In this document: one piece after another, positions 44,696 through 53,586 of the stretch
How positions within the stretch are numbered: the stretch's first letter is position 1
Layout of the letters: each line of letters opens with the position of its first letter
Assembly (NCBI RefSeq): GCF_001583435.1
Contig: NZ_CP013251.1
Coordinates: 2,315,617-2,379,616, forward strand
DNA length: 64,000 nucleotides
Reading direction: 5' to 3'
DNA from: Endozoicomonas montiporae CL-33
GTDB taxonomy: Bacteria; Pseudomonadota; Gammaproteobacteria; Pseudomonadales; Endozoicomonadaceae
Position numbers and translations under genes: made by a program
The notes under the pieces: generated by a model
Seen by the model: only the letters and a program-made list of their open reading frames with translations
What the model was told of the DNA's origin: nothing
The model's database searches: none

Positions 44696-44890
44696 TCAGG
44701 TTTCGGATTTAATTCCGGGCTGAATCATGGTTTGCCGACGAGCCTGACGGGTTGTCATTCTCAGGGCTTTTTTTCTTGGCAAAACCTTGTATATGCTGCG
44801 CAGATACTCGGACTTTATATTGCTTTTTCCAGTCCTGATACCAAGGTGTTTCAGGTAGGCCTCCATGTGACTGTCTGACGGAATATCCAT
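44696..44890 (-). CDS. Possible small protein (64 aa), weak support
   Basis: MDIPSDSHMEAYLKHLGIRTGKSNIKSEYLRSIYKVLPRKKALRMTTRQARRQTM... is basic and could be a DNA- or RNA-binding peptide, but no clear ribosome site precedes it and another frame overlaps it. It may be non-coding. Confidence 0.3.
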   Translation of the reverse strand: MDIPSDSHMEAYLKHLGIRTGKSNIKSEYLRSIYKVLPRKKALRMTTRQARRQTMIQPGIKSET

Positions 44891-45079
44891 AGTAGCGTCT
44901 TTTATTGTTATTGTTGGAGATCAGTCTTGAACGTAATGATATAAGCAGGGTCTGTGCCACTTTCTTATTTTCCCGACAGTATCGCTATCAATGGAATAAC
45001 TGCTCCTTCAGGAAGACGCAATTGTGGGGATTGTTCCTTGCAGGCTGTCACCAAACGTGACTTGGGGTAACGCTGTAGT

Positions 45080-45649
45080 TCATTCAGCGATACCAGAGTT
45101 TTCTGCGTCTTGGTGCGATGACAGGAACATTTCCGGTGTCAGTACCTGTCCGGGCTTAATGGTTCTCAATGCAGGCAAGCCTTTCAGCGGTGCAATATCT
45201 CTAAAGTAGCCCTGCTTGAGATGACTTATATCAAGCGTCTGCCAGAGGCTGTTGTTTTCAGTGATGAGCGCACCTTTTTGAATCCTTTGACGACTGACGA
45301 TAACCGGCACAAACAGGCTGATATAGGCATGTACCATCAGACTCTGGTTATTTTGCTCGTGGCAGATGACTCTAAGCGACTGCCTGCCGGGAGCCAGTCT
45401 GGTCAGCAGTTTTACCCGGGGTGCTGTCGGGCAGCGTGAGAGCTTAATACGCCCGGGTGGTGGTTCGACACTGACTTTGAAATGGGATGCTTCCAGACTT
45501 TCAGCAAGCTCATTGGCCCGCGGCTCCAGCCAGTGCGTTACTGCCTGAACAGCCTGACTCGAAAAATTGTCCGACCAACCATTTCCTGCCGGTAAGAGCA
45601 GTGTTAACAAAAGAAACAGACGCCGAGAGTAGCGGATAACGGATAGCAT
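45080..45649 (-). CDS. FlgA-like SAF-domain periplasmic protein, short
   Basis: The 189-aa protein has a signal peptide (RLFLLLTLLLPAGNGWS) and the FlgA layout: VTHWLEPRANELAESL, KLSRCPTAPRVKL, then the SAF domain (VPVIVSRQRIQKGALITENNSLWQTLDISHL...PALRTIKPGQVLTPEMF). FlgA helps assemble the flagellar P ring. The protein stops just after LTPEMF, about 40-60 residues before the usual FlgA end. No other flagellar gene is in the window. It may be a truncated FlgA or a pilus-related SAF protein. Confidence 0.75.
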   Translation of the reverse strand: MLSVIRYSRRLFLLLTLLLPAGNGWSDNFSSQAVQAVTHWLEPRANELAESLEASHFKVSVEPPPGRIKLSRCPTAPRVKLLTRLAPGRQSLRVICHEQNNQSLMVHAYISLFVPVIVSRQRIQKGALITENNSLWQTLDISHLKQGYFRDIAPLKGLPALRTIKPGQVLTPEMFLSSHQDAENSGIAE

Positions 45650-45868
45650 GATTCTGTCCGTTCAAAGACTGGTAGATCGTTCAAATAGTAGCAGATAATA
45701 CGTTAATCAATGAGCGTGGGTTGAGTAGTCATTGAACGATTAATGACGTGTATCAGCGAGTTGATACAATTTGCGACAAATTGGCTAACTGTGGACAAGG
45801 TTGGATGCTACATTCCTGATTAAACGACCATTTTTAAGCTAAACACTCGGTTTCAGGAAGTATCCAGA

Positions 45869-47314
45869 ATGTCAAAAAAACGGATTCTTGTCGTATGTAT
45901 GGCAGCAGCCATTGGTGGGGGGTACGCATGGTTTTCCAATCAGAGTCAGGCGCCTGAGTGGGTTTTCCAGACGACTCAGGTGGATACCGGACGTATTGAG
46001 TCCGTTGTTGCTACTGCCGGTACTCTGGAAGCGGTCAGCACCGTCACGGTGGGGGCTGAAATTTCGGGGCGTATTGATCATATTCATGCTGACTACAATA
46101 GCGTTGTGTCCAGAGGCGACCTTCTGGCACAGATTGACGACCGTTCCATAGTTGCCAAACTGAGGCAGGCAGAAGCCGATCTGGCGTTGTCTGAAGCGGC
46201 TGTAGAAAAAAGCAAAGCCTCGCTGCTGGAGCAGGAAGCCAATTACACCTTTCGTATTCGGGAAACCCGACGCCTGAAAGAGCTGACTGAAAAAGGGCAT
46301 ACGACAGATAGCGAATATGAGCGAGCCCAGTCCGAGCAGTCCATGGCAGAAGCCCGGATCGCTCTGGCAAAGGCTGAAATCAGCCGTTCCGAAGCCGAAC
46401 TGCAAAAGCGTCAGGCCGCACTGGATGAAGCTCAGCTTGACCTTGAACGAACCCGAATTTATTCGCCGGTGGATGGTGTAATTCTTGAACGTATTGTTGA
46501 AGAAGGGCAGACCGTCAACGCCAACCAGAGCACCCCGGAGCTGTTTATTATCGCTGAAGATATGCGACGCATGCAGATTGAAGCCGATGTGGATGAGGCG
46601 GATATCGGACAGGTGCAGGAAGGGCAATCAGTGCGTTTCACGGTTGACTCCTATCCGTCCCGAACCTATCAGGGAGAAGTGGAGCAGGTTCGGCTGGCAG
46701 CCACTGTTGCTTCATCGGTGGTGACCTATACCACCATTATCTCGGTGGACAACAGCGATTTAAGTCTTTATCCCGGCATGACCAGCAATGTCGATATCAT
46801 TATCGGACAGCAGCCCAGTGCCCTCAGGGTGCCGAACAGTGCCTTACGTTTTTCGGCACCGAGAGAGTTGCAGAGTCAGCAACAGCGTCAGCCTGTTAAT
46901 CTGCCTGAGGAACTGTTTGAGTCGGAAGAGCAGAAACAACAGGTACAGGCGATGTTTGCTTCTGCCCAGAAAGAAGCCATGTCGTTACGGCGGGAACAAA
47001 ACCGTCAGTCTGGCCCTGCAGGTGGGGCTATGGGTGGTGCCGGTGCTTCAGACCAGCGCAGTCCACGTATTGATCGTTCTGAACTGGTGGCAGTTCTGGG
47101 AGAAGAAAGAACGGTTGAGGTCATGCGTTTTATGCGTGCCCGGCGAGGTGGCAGAGGGCGCAATGGCAGCGATATCTGGGTGCTTCGGAAAGGTGAACCC
47201 CGTCGTCTGAGAATCCAGACCGGGCTGAGCGATGAACGTTATACCGAGATTCTGTCGGATGCCCTTGAAAACGGCGAGGAAATCATTATCTCGGCGCGAC
47301 AGGAGCAGAGCTGA
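45869..47314 (+). CDS. MacA-like periplasmic adaptor of an ABC exporter
   Basis: The 481-aa protein has an N-terminal membrane anchor (ILVVCMAAAIGGGYAWF), a biotinyl-lipoyl half (GTLEAVSTVTVGAEISGRIDHIHADYNSVVSRGDLLAQID), a long coiled-coil hairpin (about residues 90-200), the second lipoyl half (RTRIYSPVDGVILERIVEEGQTV) and beta-barrel/membrane-proximal domains. A low-complexity insert rich in Q, E, G and R (about residues 330-430) is longer than in E. coli MacA (371 aa). It overlaps the ATPase gene by one base and links the inner-membrane exporter to an outer-membrane channel. Confidence 0.9.
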   Translation: MSKKRILVVCMAAAIGGGYAWFSNQSQAPEWVFQTTQVDTGRIESVVATAGTLEAVSTVTVGAEISGRIDHIHADYNSVVSRGDLLAQIDDRSIVAKLRQAEADLALSEAAVEKSKASLLEQEANYTFRIRETRRLKELTEKGHTTDSEYERAQSEQSMAEARIALAKAEISRSEAELQKRQAALDEAQLDLERTRIYSPVDGVILERIVEEGQTVNANQSTPELFIIAEDMRRMQIEADVDEADIGQVQEGQSVRFTVDSYPSRTYQGEVEQVRLAATVASSVVTYTTIISVDNSDLSLYPGMTSNVDIIIGQQPSALRVPNSALRFSAPRELQSQQQRQPVNLPEELFESEEQKQQVQAMFASAQKEAMSLRREQNRQSGPAGGAMGGAGASDQRSPRIDRSELVAVLGEERTVEVMRFMRARRGGRGRNGSDIWVLRKGEPRRLRIQTGLSDERYTEILSDALENGEEIIISARQEQS

Positions 47315-48027
47315 TGTCATTGATCACAGCTTCAGACTTGTGTCGTGTTTATGATGTAGGCAGCCAGAAACTGCAGGTTCTGAAAAAGGTTTCCCTGACC
47401 ATTGATGAGGGAGAGTTCGTTGCCCTGATGGGACCTTCAGGCTCGGGCAAATCGACTCTGATGAATCAGCTGGGGTGTCTGGACCGGCCAACCAGCGGTG
47501 AAATTATCCTGAATGATCAGGCTCTGTCGCAATGTTCTGCGGATCAGCTGGCAGAAGTGCGCTGCAATTACATCGGGTTTGTGTTTCAGCAGTTCAATCT
47601 CTTGCCGCGCCTGACAGCGCTGGACAATGTTGCCCTGCCACTGATGTACGCGGGAAAGGATAGGAAGCAGGCAAGGGAGCGAGCTCTGGGTTGTCTCAGT
47701 CAGGTCGGGCTGGCTGAGCGGGCATCTCATCGTCCGGCAGAGCTTTCAGGCGGTCAGCAGCAACGGGTGGCGATTGCCAGAGCCATTGTCAATCAGCCAC
47801 GGCTGATTCTGGCCGACGAACCAACTGGTGCGCTGGATACCCGAACCGGCCACGACATCATGCAGTTGTTTACGGAACTGAACCGTCAGGGCATCACTCT
47901 GGTGGTAGTGACCCATGAAGCGGATATTGCCGATTATGCCAAACGACAATTGTTGTTTCGTGACGGTGAACTGGTGTCGGATCGTCGTGCAACGGCTGCC
48001 GGGCAAAGACAGGGAGTGGCAGCATGA
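47314..48027 (+). CDS. MacB/LolD-type ABC transporter ATPase
   Basis: The 237-aa ATPase has Walker A GPSGSGKST (residues 40-48), the Q-loop FVFQQFNLLPRLTALDNV, signature LSGGQQQRVAIARAI, Walker B LILADEPTGALD and the switch His in VVVTHE. This is the MacB/LolD/FtsE class. It sits between the adaptor and the permease with overlapping ends, which forms a split MacB exporter for peptides, lipids or drugs; the substrate cannot be read from sequence. Confidence 0.93.
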   Translation: MSLITASDLCRVYDVGSQKLQVLKKVSLTIDEGEFVALMGPSGSGKSTLMNQLGCLDRPTSGEIILNDQALSQCSADQLAEVRCNYIGFVFQQFNLLPRLTALDNVALPLMYAGKDRKQARERALGCLSQVGLAERASHRPAELSGGQQQRVAIARAIVNQPRLILADEPTGALDTRTGHDIMQLFTELNRQGITLVVVTHEADIADYAKRQLLFRDGELVSDRRATAAGQRQGVAA

Positions 48028-49256
48028 AGTTTATTGAAACCCTGCTGACGGCGCTGTCAGCTCTGGCGGCGCACAAGTTGCGAAGCTTTCTGACTATGCT
48101 GGGGATCATTATTGGTGTGTCCTCTGTGGTCGTCATGATGGGGCTGGGCGGTGGTGCCCAGAAGCAGGTTGAAGCACAGCTGGATTCCATGGGTACCAAT
48201 ATGTTGCTGGTGCGTGGTCCCAGTCGTCAGGATCGTGGTGTGAGCCAGGGTGCGGGTGGTGTTGCCACACTGCAGAAGGCAGACGCCCGTTTTATTGCTG
48301 AAGAGGTACAGGGTGTTCGTTATGCGGCTCCATGGATTTCCGGCAGTGTACAGGTGGTCAGTGGTAATTCTAACTGGTCAACCCGGGTTAACGGCATTAC
48401 GGCAGACTATCTGAAAATCCATAACTGGCACCTGGCGTATGATCAGGACATTGATCTTTTGCAGTTCCGTGCCAACGGCAAGGATGTGGTAATCGGTTCA
48501 ACGGTGGCAGAAGAACTGTTCGGTCAGGACAATCCGCTGGGGCAGCAGATAAGGATCAATAAAGTACCGTTTACGGTGCAGGGAGTGCTGGAAAGCAAGG
48601 GTGAAGATGCCCGGGGTTCTGATCAGGACGATATTATGATGATACCTATTCAGACGGCTCGCAAAAGCCTGTTCGGTGCCCGAAGAGGTTTGCCAACCGC
48701 TGTGGATGCAATCTGGGTACAGGTGACGGATCTGGATACTATGGACTGGGTCAGTGGCGAGGTTAACGCTCTGCTGGAACAGCGCTATCGGATCAAGCCA
48801 GGCTCCAATGCCAGTTTCCGTATTACCAATATGACAGAACGTTTGAAAATGCGTGCTGAAGCCGGACAGGTGTTCAACAGTCTTCTGGCCGGTGTCGCCT
48901 GTGTGTCGTTGCTGGTAGGCGGCATTGGCATTATGAATATCATGCTGGTGTCAGTGACCGAACGCACCCGTGAGATTGGTGTGCGACTGGCACTGGGTGC
49001 CAGACAGGCCGATGTTCTGGCGCAGTTTCTGATTGAAGCCATTGTTTTGTGTGGCATTGGTGGATTGCTGGGCATTGGCGTAGCAGTTATCGGGCTGTTT
49101 GGTGCCGAGTACCTGACGGGGCTGCCGGTTTATATCGAATGGTGGATATCCATTGTCAGCGTGCTGTTCTCGGCGTTGATTGGTCTGTTTTTCGGGTTTT
49201 ATCCGGCGCGAAAAGCATCCAGACTGAATCCGGTGGATGCGCTTCGGTATGACTAG
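48024..49256 (+). CDS. MacB-type ABC transporter permease
   Basis: The 410-aa permease has the MacB membrane layout: one N-terminal helix (KLRSFLTMLGIIIGVSSVVVMMGLGGGA), a large periplasmic domain of about 220 residues, and three C-terminal helices (GVACVSLLVGGIGIMNIMLVSVTERTREIGVRLALGA, FLIEAIVLCGIGGLLGIGVAVIGLF and the last). The TERTREIGVRLALGA coupling motif is diagnostic. It overlaps the ATPase by four bases and ends in a strong terminator. Confidence 0.93.
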   Translation: MKFIETLLTALSALAAHKLRSFLTMLGIIIGVSSVVVMMGLGGGAQKQVEAQLDSMGTNMLLVRGPSRQDRGVSQGAGGVATLQKADARFIAEEVQGVRYAAPWISGSVQVVSGNSNWSTRVNGITADYLKIHNWHLAYDQDIDLLQFRANGKDVVIGSTVAEELFGQDNPLGQQIRINKVPFTVQGVLESKGEDARGSDQDDIMMIPIQTARKSLFGARRGLPTAVDAIWVQVTDLDTMDWVSGEVNALLEQRYRIKPGSNASFRITNMTERLKMRAEAGQVFNSLLAGVACVSLLVGGIGIMNIMLVSVTERTREIGVRLALGARQADVLAQFLIEAIVLCGIGGLLGIGVAVIGLFGAEYLTGLPVYIEWWISIVSVLFSALIGLFFGFYPARKASRLNPVDALRYD

Positions 49257-49268
49257 TCGTTAATGATC

Positions 49269-49306
49269 AGACAAACCGCGGTCAGAATTCTGACCGCGGT
49301 TTGTCT
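49269..49306. terminator. Perfect 19-bp inverted repeat, bidirectional terminator
   Basis: AGACAAACCGCGGTCAGAA is followed directly by its exact complement. It lies between the permease gene and the convergent gene at 49335 and would form a very stable hairpin in either direction; T runs are modest. Confidence 0.75.
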
Positions 49307-49334
49307 GCTTGATGGTTTTCAGTAAGGCTCTACC

Positions 49335-49862
49335 TTAATTGGCTACCGGTTTGATACCTGCCTGTTGGGTAAACGCTGTAAACTGCTCTTTCCAGTCGGT
49401 CAGCTGTCTTTTGTTGCTTTCCTCGGCTTCTTTTTCCAGAGCAGAGAGGCGACTGCTGAACTGTTCATTGGTAATTTCGATCTGCTTTTCGAGATCTTCA
49501 ATCAAGGCTGCCTTTTGTTTTCTCCAGGTTTTTTTGCTGGTTGCTGCTGAGTCTTTTTCAAACGGTTGTGTTTTTGCAGTGTCCAGAGTTAATTTTAACT
49601 CTGCAACGGACTGCTTGTGTTCCTGTTTCTCGGCGGCTATCCGACTCTGGTCATCTTCTCCAATGTGAGATACTTGTTCAGCCAGTTGTTCAAACTGTTT
49701 CAGGTTTGCCTCGACAGAAGTTCCTTGTTGAATGGCCTTGAGTGTTGTCAGAACAAGAGGTAACAGTTCTCGCTGAACCGCTGCTTCCACAGGTACTTTA
49801 CTGGCAGATAGTAAGCTACGTTCCATAAGTGTCAGTTTGTTTCGCTTGGGTGAAAGTCTCAT
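49335..49862 (-). CDS. Unknown coiled-coil protein, gene B of a disrupted two-gene operon
   Basis: The 175-aa protein MRLSPKRNKLTLMERSLLSASKVPVEAAVQRELLPLVLTTLKAIQQG... is mostly helical with a coiled coil at about 60-165 (heptads around KQFEQLAEQ, EDLEKQIEITNEQFSSRLSALEKEAEE). Its ATG lies in the 5-bp TATGA target duplication of the neighbouring IS, and in the original locus this ATG overlapped the stop codon of gene A (51353). Its ribosome site, in the tail of gene A, has been displaced by 1.5 kb, so expression is doubtful. No family recognised. Confidence 0.6.
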   Translation of the reverse strand: MRLSPKRNKLTLMERSLLSASKVPVEAAVQRELLPLVLTTLKAIQQGTSVEANLKQFEQLAEQVSHIGEDDQSRIAAEKQEHKQSVAELKLTLDTAKTQPFEKDSAATSKKTWRKQKAALIEDLEKQIEITNEQFSSRLSALEKEAEESNKRQLTDWKEQFTAFTQQAGIKPVAN

Positions 49863-49863
49863 A

Positions 49864-51352
49864 TTGACTGGTACTATAATTCCAAGTCACCTTTCTGCAT
49901 GGGGAATGGGATGACATTGTCCATACCCACTTCCGTGACCTTGGCGCAGTAGGTCACCGCCAGTAACTTCCAGCCATTGTCGAACATGCCACTCTGAATT
50001 AATGACCTTGCTGTCAAAATACCTTGGCCTCCGGGATGCCGCCACCTCATTCCAGAACACTTCATTCGCTGCGTTACCAAGGTTTTACAAGTAGCCTCAA
50101 TAACCCCTGAGCCTATTGGCAAGTTGTGCGACAAGTGTTCAGCATAGTTCATGCGGGTTCGATTACTTCTGAAGTACTCCAGCTCTGTTTTCAACTTCGA
50201 TCGACGAGGGTGTCGTTTATGCTGGTAAGCCAGAGCTTTGATGACTTTTTCAACACCTTCGGGCTCCTCTTTGAGGATGTGGCGATAGGTGATGAACTTT
50301 TCTCTGGATTTGTTGCTGTTTTCACCATAGGACAGGTCAAACGCTTTCTTCAGGTGCTCTGCGGCATGATAGAAGTCTACAACCTCGTGACCTTCAGGGA
50401 GTTCATTGGCAAGGTAGGTCCAGTTGTCTTTTGCCCCATCAGCGACTTTAACAAGCGTCAGATCTGGCCTCTGTCGAAGAGCTTCGCTCAGGAGTGCGGA
50501 GAGTGATTGTTTCAAAGTCACTTTCTTGCTTTCAGGCATTCGACTCATCCTGACCGTTGAGAGGCGTTCACCCTGTGCATCGTAAAACGACAATGTTCCA
50601 CAACTGGCCTCCTGACAGCCAGCAGGGCCACGGGTTCGCTTGCCATCGACTCTATTCTGTTCCCGCTTTTCCTGACGTTTACCATCTTTCATCGGCAACA
50701 TGACGCCATCAAGAGAAGCGGCCGCAGTCACAGCTTCTTCAGGAACCTTGACGCTTTCCCAGAGAAAGTCTTCAAAGGCTTCCCTATTGGGTTCCCACTG
50801 CGCATTGAACTTTTTGGGTAGTCTGGCCAGAGAGCTTTCCGAGGGCGTCATGTTCCCTATCAGATCAAGTAGGCTTTTAGCCTCTCCGGGAGGCATTTGC
50901 GCAACCATCCAGACAGCTTGTTTAGCTGCTTTTGGTGTCCAATACCCCTCTACAATACCTGCCTGTAGCTCCAAAGGGATGATAGAGTGATCCTTACCGT
51001 TACGATAGAGCGTACGCAAAACCCGGACAGGGCCGACAGCGGATTGATAAGTTTCTGAAGATCGCAACACCCGATGGTAACAGACACCGCTTACCTCAAT
51101 CGCAGGAACGTCAATATCAAGCCCGGTCAGGTCTTCTGCCAGAACGCTTTGCTCTGCTTCGATAAAGAGTTTATGGATCTCACCTTCATAGTCTTCAAAG
51201 TGCTTGATTGGGCTGTGTTCCTGACGAAGAACGGCCAGTTTTTGCTCAAGCTGTTGGATAGCATGACAAGAAAAATTGGCGGCTTCAGCTAGTGGCTGAC
51301 ATACTTGCATCGGGGCGGCCTTTCACTGTTGCGGTATCTTTTACAGTAACCA
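49864..51352 (-). mobile_element. ISKra4-type element B (1489 bp)
   Basis: Defined by a 5-bp duplication TATGA (TCATA on the plus strand at 49859-49863 and 51353-51357) and imperfect ends (TTGACTGGTACT against TGGTTACTGT). The ends are less clean than those of the other elements, so the borders could be off by a few bases. Confidence 0.72.
49874..51310 (-). CDS. ISKra4-type transposase, intact
   Basis: The 478-aa protein shows AASLDGVMLPMKDGKR with the first Asp, LVKVADGAKDNWTYL with the second, VVDFYHAAEHLKKAF, and the conserved C-terminal HNLPIGSGVIEATCKTLVTQRMKCSGMRWRHPGGQGIL. It is related to but clearly different from the broken transposase at 18746. A single open frame and a full C-terminus suggest that it is active. 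Confidence 0.88.
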   Translation of the reverse strand: MQVCQPLAEAANFSCHAIQQLEQKLAVLRQEHSPIKHFEDYEGEIHKLFIEAEQSVLAEDLTGLDIDVPAIEVSGVCYHRVLRSSETYQSAVGPVRVLRTLYRNGKDHSIIPLELQAGIVEGYWTPKAAKQAVWMVAQMPPGEAKSLLDLIGNMTPSESSLARLPKKFNAQWEPNREAFEDFLWESVKVPEEAVTAAASLDGVMLPMKDGKRQEKREQNRVDGKRTRGPAGCQEASCGTLSFYDAQGERLSTVRMSRMPESKKVTLKQSLSALLSEALRQRPDLTLVKVADGAKDNWTYLANELPEGHEVVDFYHAAEHLKKAFDLSYGENSNKSREKFITYRHILKEEPEGVEKVIKALAYQHKRHPRRSKLKTELEYFRSNRTRMNYAEHLSHNLPIGSGVIEATCKTLVTQRMKCSGMRWRHPGGQGILTARSLIQSGMFDNGWKLLAVTYCAKVTEVGMDNVIPFPMQKGDLEL

Positions 51353-52731
51353 TCATAGCGGTGTTTGGCCGTTCCTATGTAAGTCCAGAGAAAATTTGTA
51401 GCTGCTGTATAAACCACGGACGGCAAGCCCAGAAAAAATGGTCAGTATGAGACTTTCACCCTTTCGCTTTTCATCATTAGCGTCTTCAATCATGGGAACT
51501 GACTGCAAGATTTCTTTTAGAATGTATAACATCTGTTCGCAGCATGACTGAGAAGCAAGCCCCTGCGCCTGGCATTTGCGGAAGCTCTTTGTCAACTTTC
51601 GTAAGCGCATCATTAGATTTTGTGATTCTTCGTCATCCTTGAACTTAGGGTCGTCCTTGGCAACATTGAGTATGTAGACAAGCAAATCTGCAATCTGATC
51701 AATGATCATACTGCTGGCCTGCAAAGTATCACCTGCTCCAAAATCAACGACCTGATCGCTTTGACTGATCTTGTCCAAAGCAGTGAAGCGGCCTGGCAAG
51801 CTTGAGGGGCTGACAAATACAGCCCTGATGTTGTTGGCGATTAATTCAAAATGACTTCTCGGATTGAAATCCAGAAATCCCCCACCGATATGTCGATGTT
51901 TAAAAGTGCCTTTCGCATATTGATTAAACATGCTGCCCATTTTTCCCATTAACATAACAATATTAAACCGCCTTAATTTGTCGGCTTGTTCCTGAGGCAG
52001 TACTTCCGATCCTGGCACAGGAGCTGACGCACACTTGTAAAGGGAAGTTACAGCCGGGTCCAGAATATTGGCAGCAAGCTGCCCTGGTGATTTTTCCTCA
52101 AAAGCCTGTTCGATATCCCCGGGATCTAAAGGGTTAGTATGACGTGTACTCGGTACTTTGAAGGAAGGTAATGGCATTTTGGATGACTGCTTAACCACGT
52201 GACCTGAAGATACCCGATCGGACTGAGAGCGTCTGATGCCTTTTGGTGTAAAACTTTTACGCAGTTGAGTACCACGCTTTAAGGGCTCATCGTCCTTGTC
52301 ATTAATACCTTGATGGAAAGCTCTTAAATCTGGCCTCGTCAGTAAAATCTGTGGGTCATTTCTGGTTCAGGCAGCTTGCCAAGAGCATGATATAAAGCGA
52401 TTTCTGCACATTTATAGGTTCTGAAGCCGTATGATTTTCTCGTAGTGAGTTTTATCTTGGTATTCAGACCTTCAACAATTCCGCTGGAATACGCTTTTTT
52501 TGCCCTGAACCAGTTCAAGATGAGTGGCTTGTGTCGTCGAACTGTTTTAGCGACTTTCTTCATCGGTTCTATCTTTGATCGCATCACTCTTGTGCACCAG
52601 CGATCCAGATATTTTTCTGCCCAATGTGGTGAAACGTACTCCCAGAATGCCTGAAACTCTTCTTTGAGCAGGTAGGCTCTGACACTTTTCAGGTTGTACT
52701 GAAGCACAGTGTTTAATTTGATCTCTTCTTT

Positions 52732-53586
52732 GGTAGTGGGCCAGAACTGTTATATCGCGTGAATATTGACCCCAAACTCAACTTTATTAATCAATAATCC
52801 AATAACAATATCGTGCATCTTTTCGAGCTTTGAAAAACAAATTGTCTTTCTGGCCAACCGTTTAATCCAAGTCCGAAAATTAAGGTTTTTACGCTCTATC
52901 TTCTGAGTGTTTGCTTTACCAATAATATGCATGTTTTCATCAAGGTGTCGCTCATAGGCTCCCCAATCATCGGTGTAAAATTTATTAATACCAAATGGCT
53001 TCAGAAGTGTTTTGAGTTCTTTAAAAACTTCATCTTTCCGTTTTCCGAAAACATAAGCAAGCACGGTATTTGTAGCGTGATCAACAGCATACCAAAGCCA
53101 GCGTTGGTTCGATTTATCATGAACATACGACCACTGCTCATCTAGCTCAGCCTCTTGGCAGACAAGCCCTACATGAATAATTGCATCTGACTTGAGATCA
53201 ATAGTTTGAATATTTGGGTTGACCTTTACCAGACCGCTTTCTTTTTTTTTAGAGTCTTTATTACTGTTGTCTTGCTTATTCCGAGTACTTTACTTGTATC
53301 CCTGATTCCGCTGCCATTTATTGCCATATCGATGATTTTTTCTTTAACGCCAGGCTCACAGGCCTTGTAGCGATATTCAAGCATGAAGGTTTTGATTTCA
53401 CATTTGTCATTACAGCAATAGTATCGTGGAACATCATGAGTGCTGTATCCGAAAGGCCGAACTTGGTTACTGCCACATGTTGTACAGAGGACTTGCGTAA
53501 GGCACATTTTTAAACCGCATTTTTCAAAGTTGCCGAATGTCGTATTTTAGCAGACAGGGCTAGAATCACAGAACTGTGCCACTACC
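52732..53586 (-). mobile_element. IS1-type element, copy 2 (855 bp)
   Basis: Same ends and length as copy 1 (34668-35522), in the opposite orientation, flanked by the 8-bp duplication TCTTCTTT at 52724-52731 and 53587-53594. Confidence 0.93.
52750..53507 (-). CDS. IS1-type InsA-InsB' transposase, copy 2
   Basis: InsA frame 53507-53226 and InsB frame ending at 52750, with the same A8 slip site. The protein is identical to copy 1 in the parts compared (InsA 93 aa; InsB from MLAYVFGKRKDEV onward), so one of the two is a very recent copy. Confidence 0.88.

Noticed and set aside
44709..44960. 83-codon minus frame overlapping the 64-aa candidate
   Set aside because: Low-complexity start (NNNNKRRYYGYS) and no support; the other frame is only slightly better.
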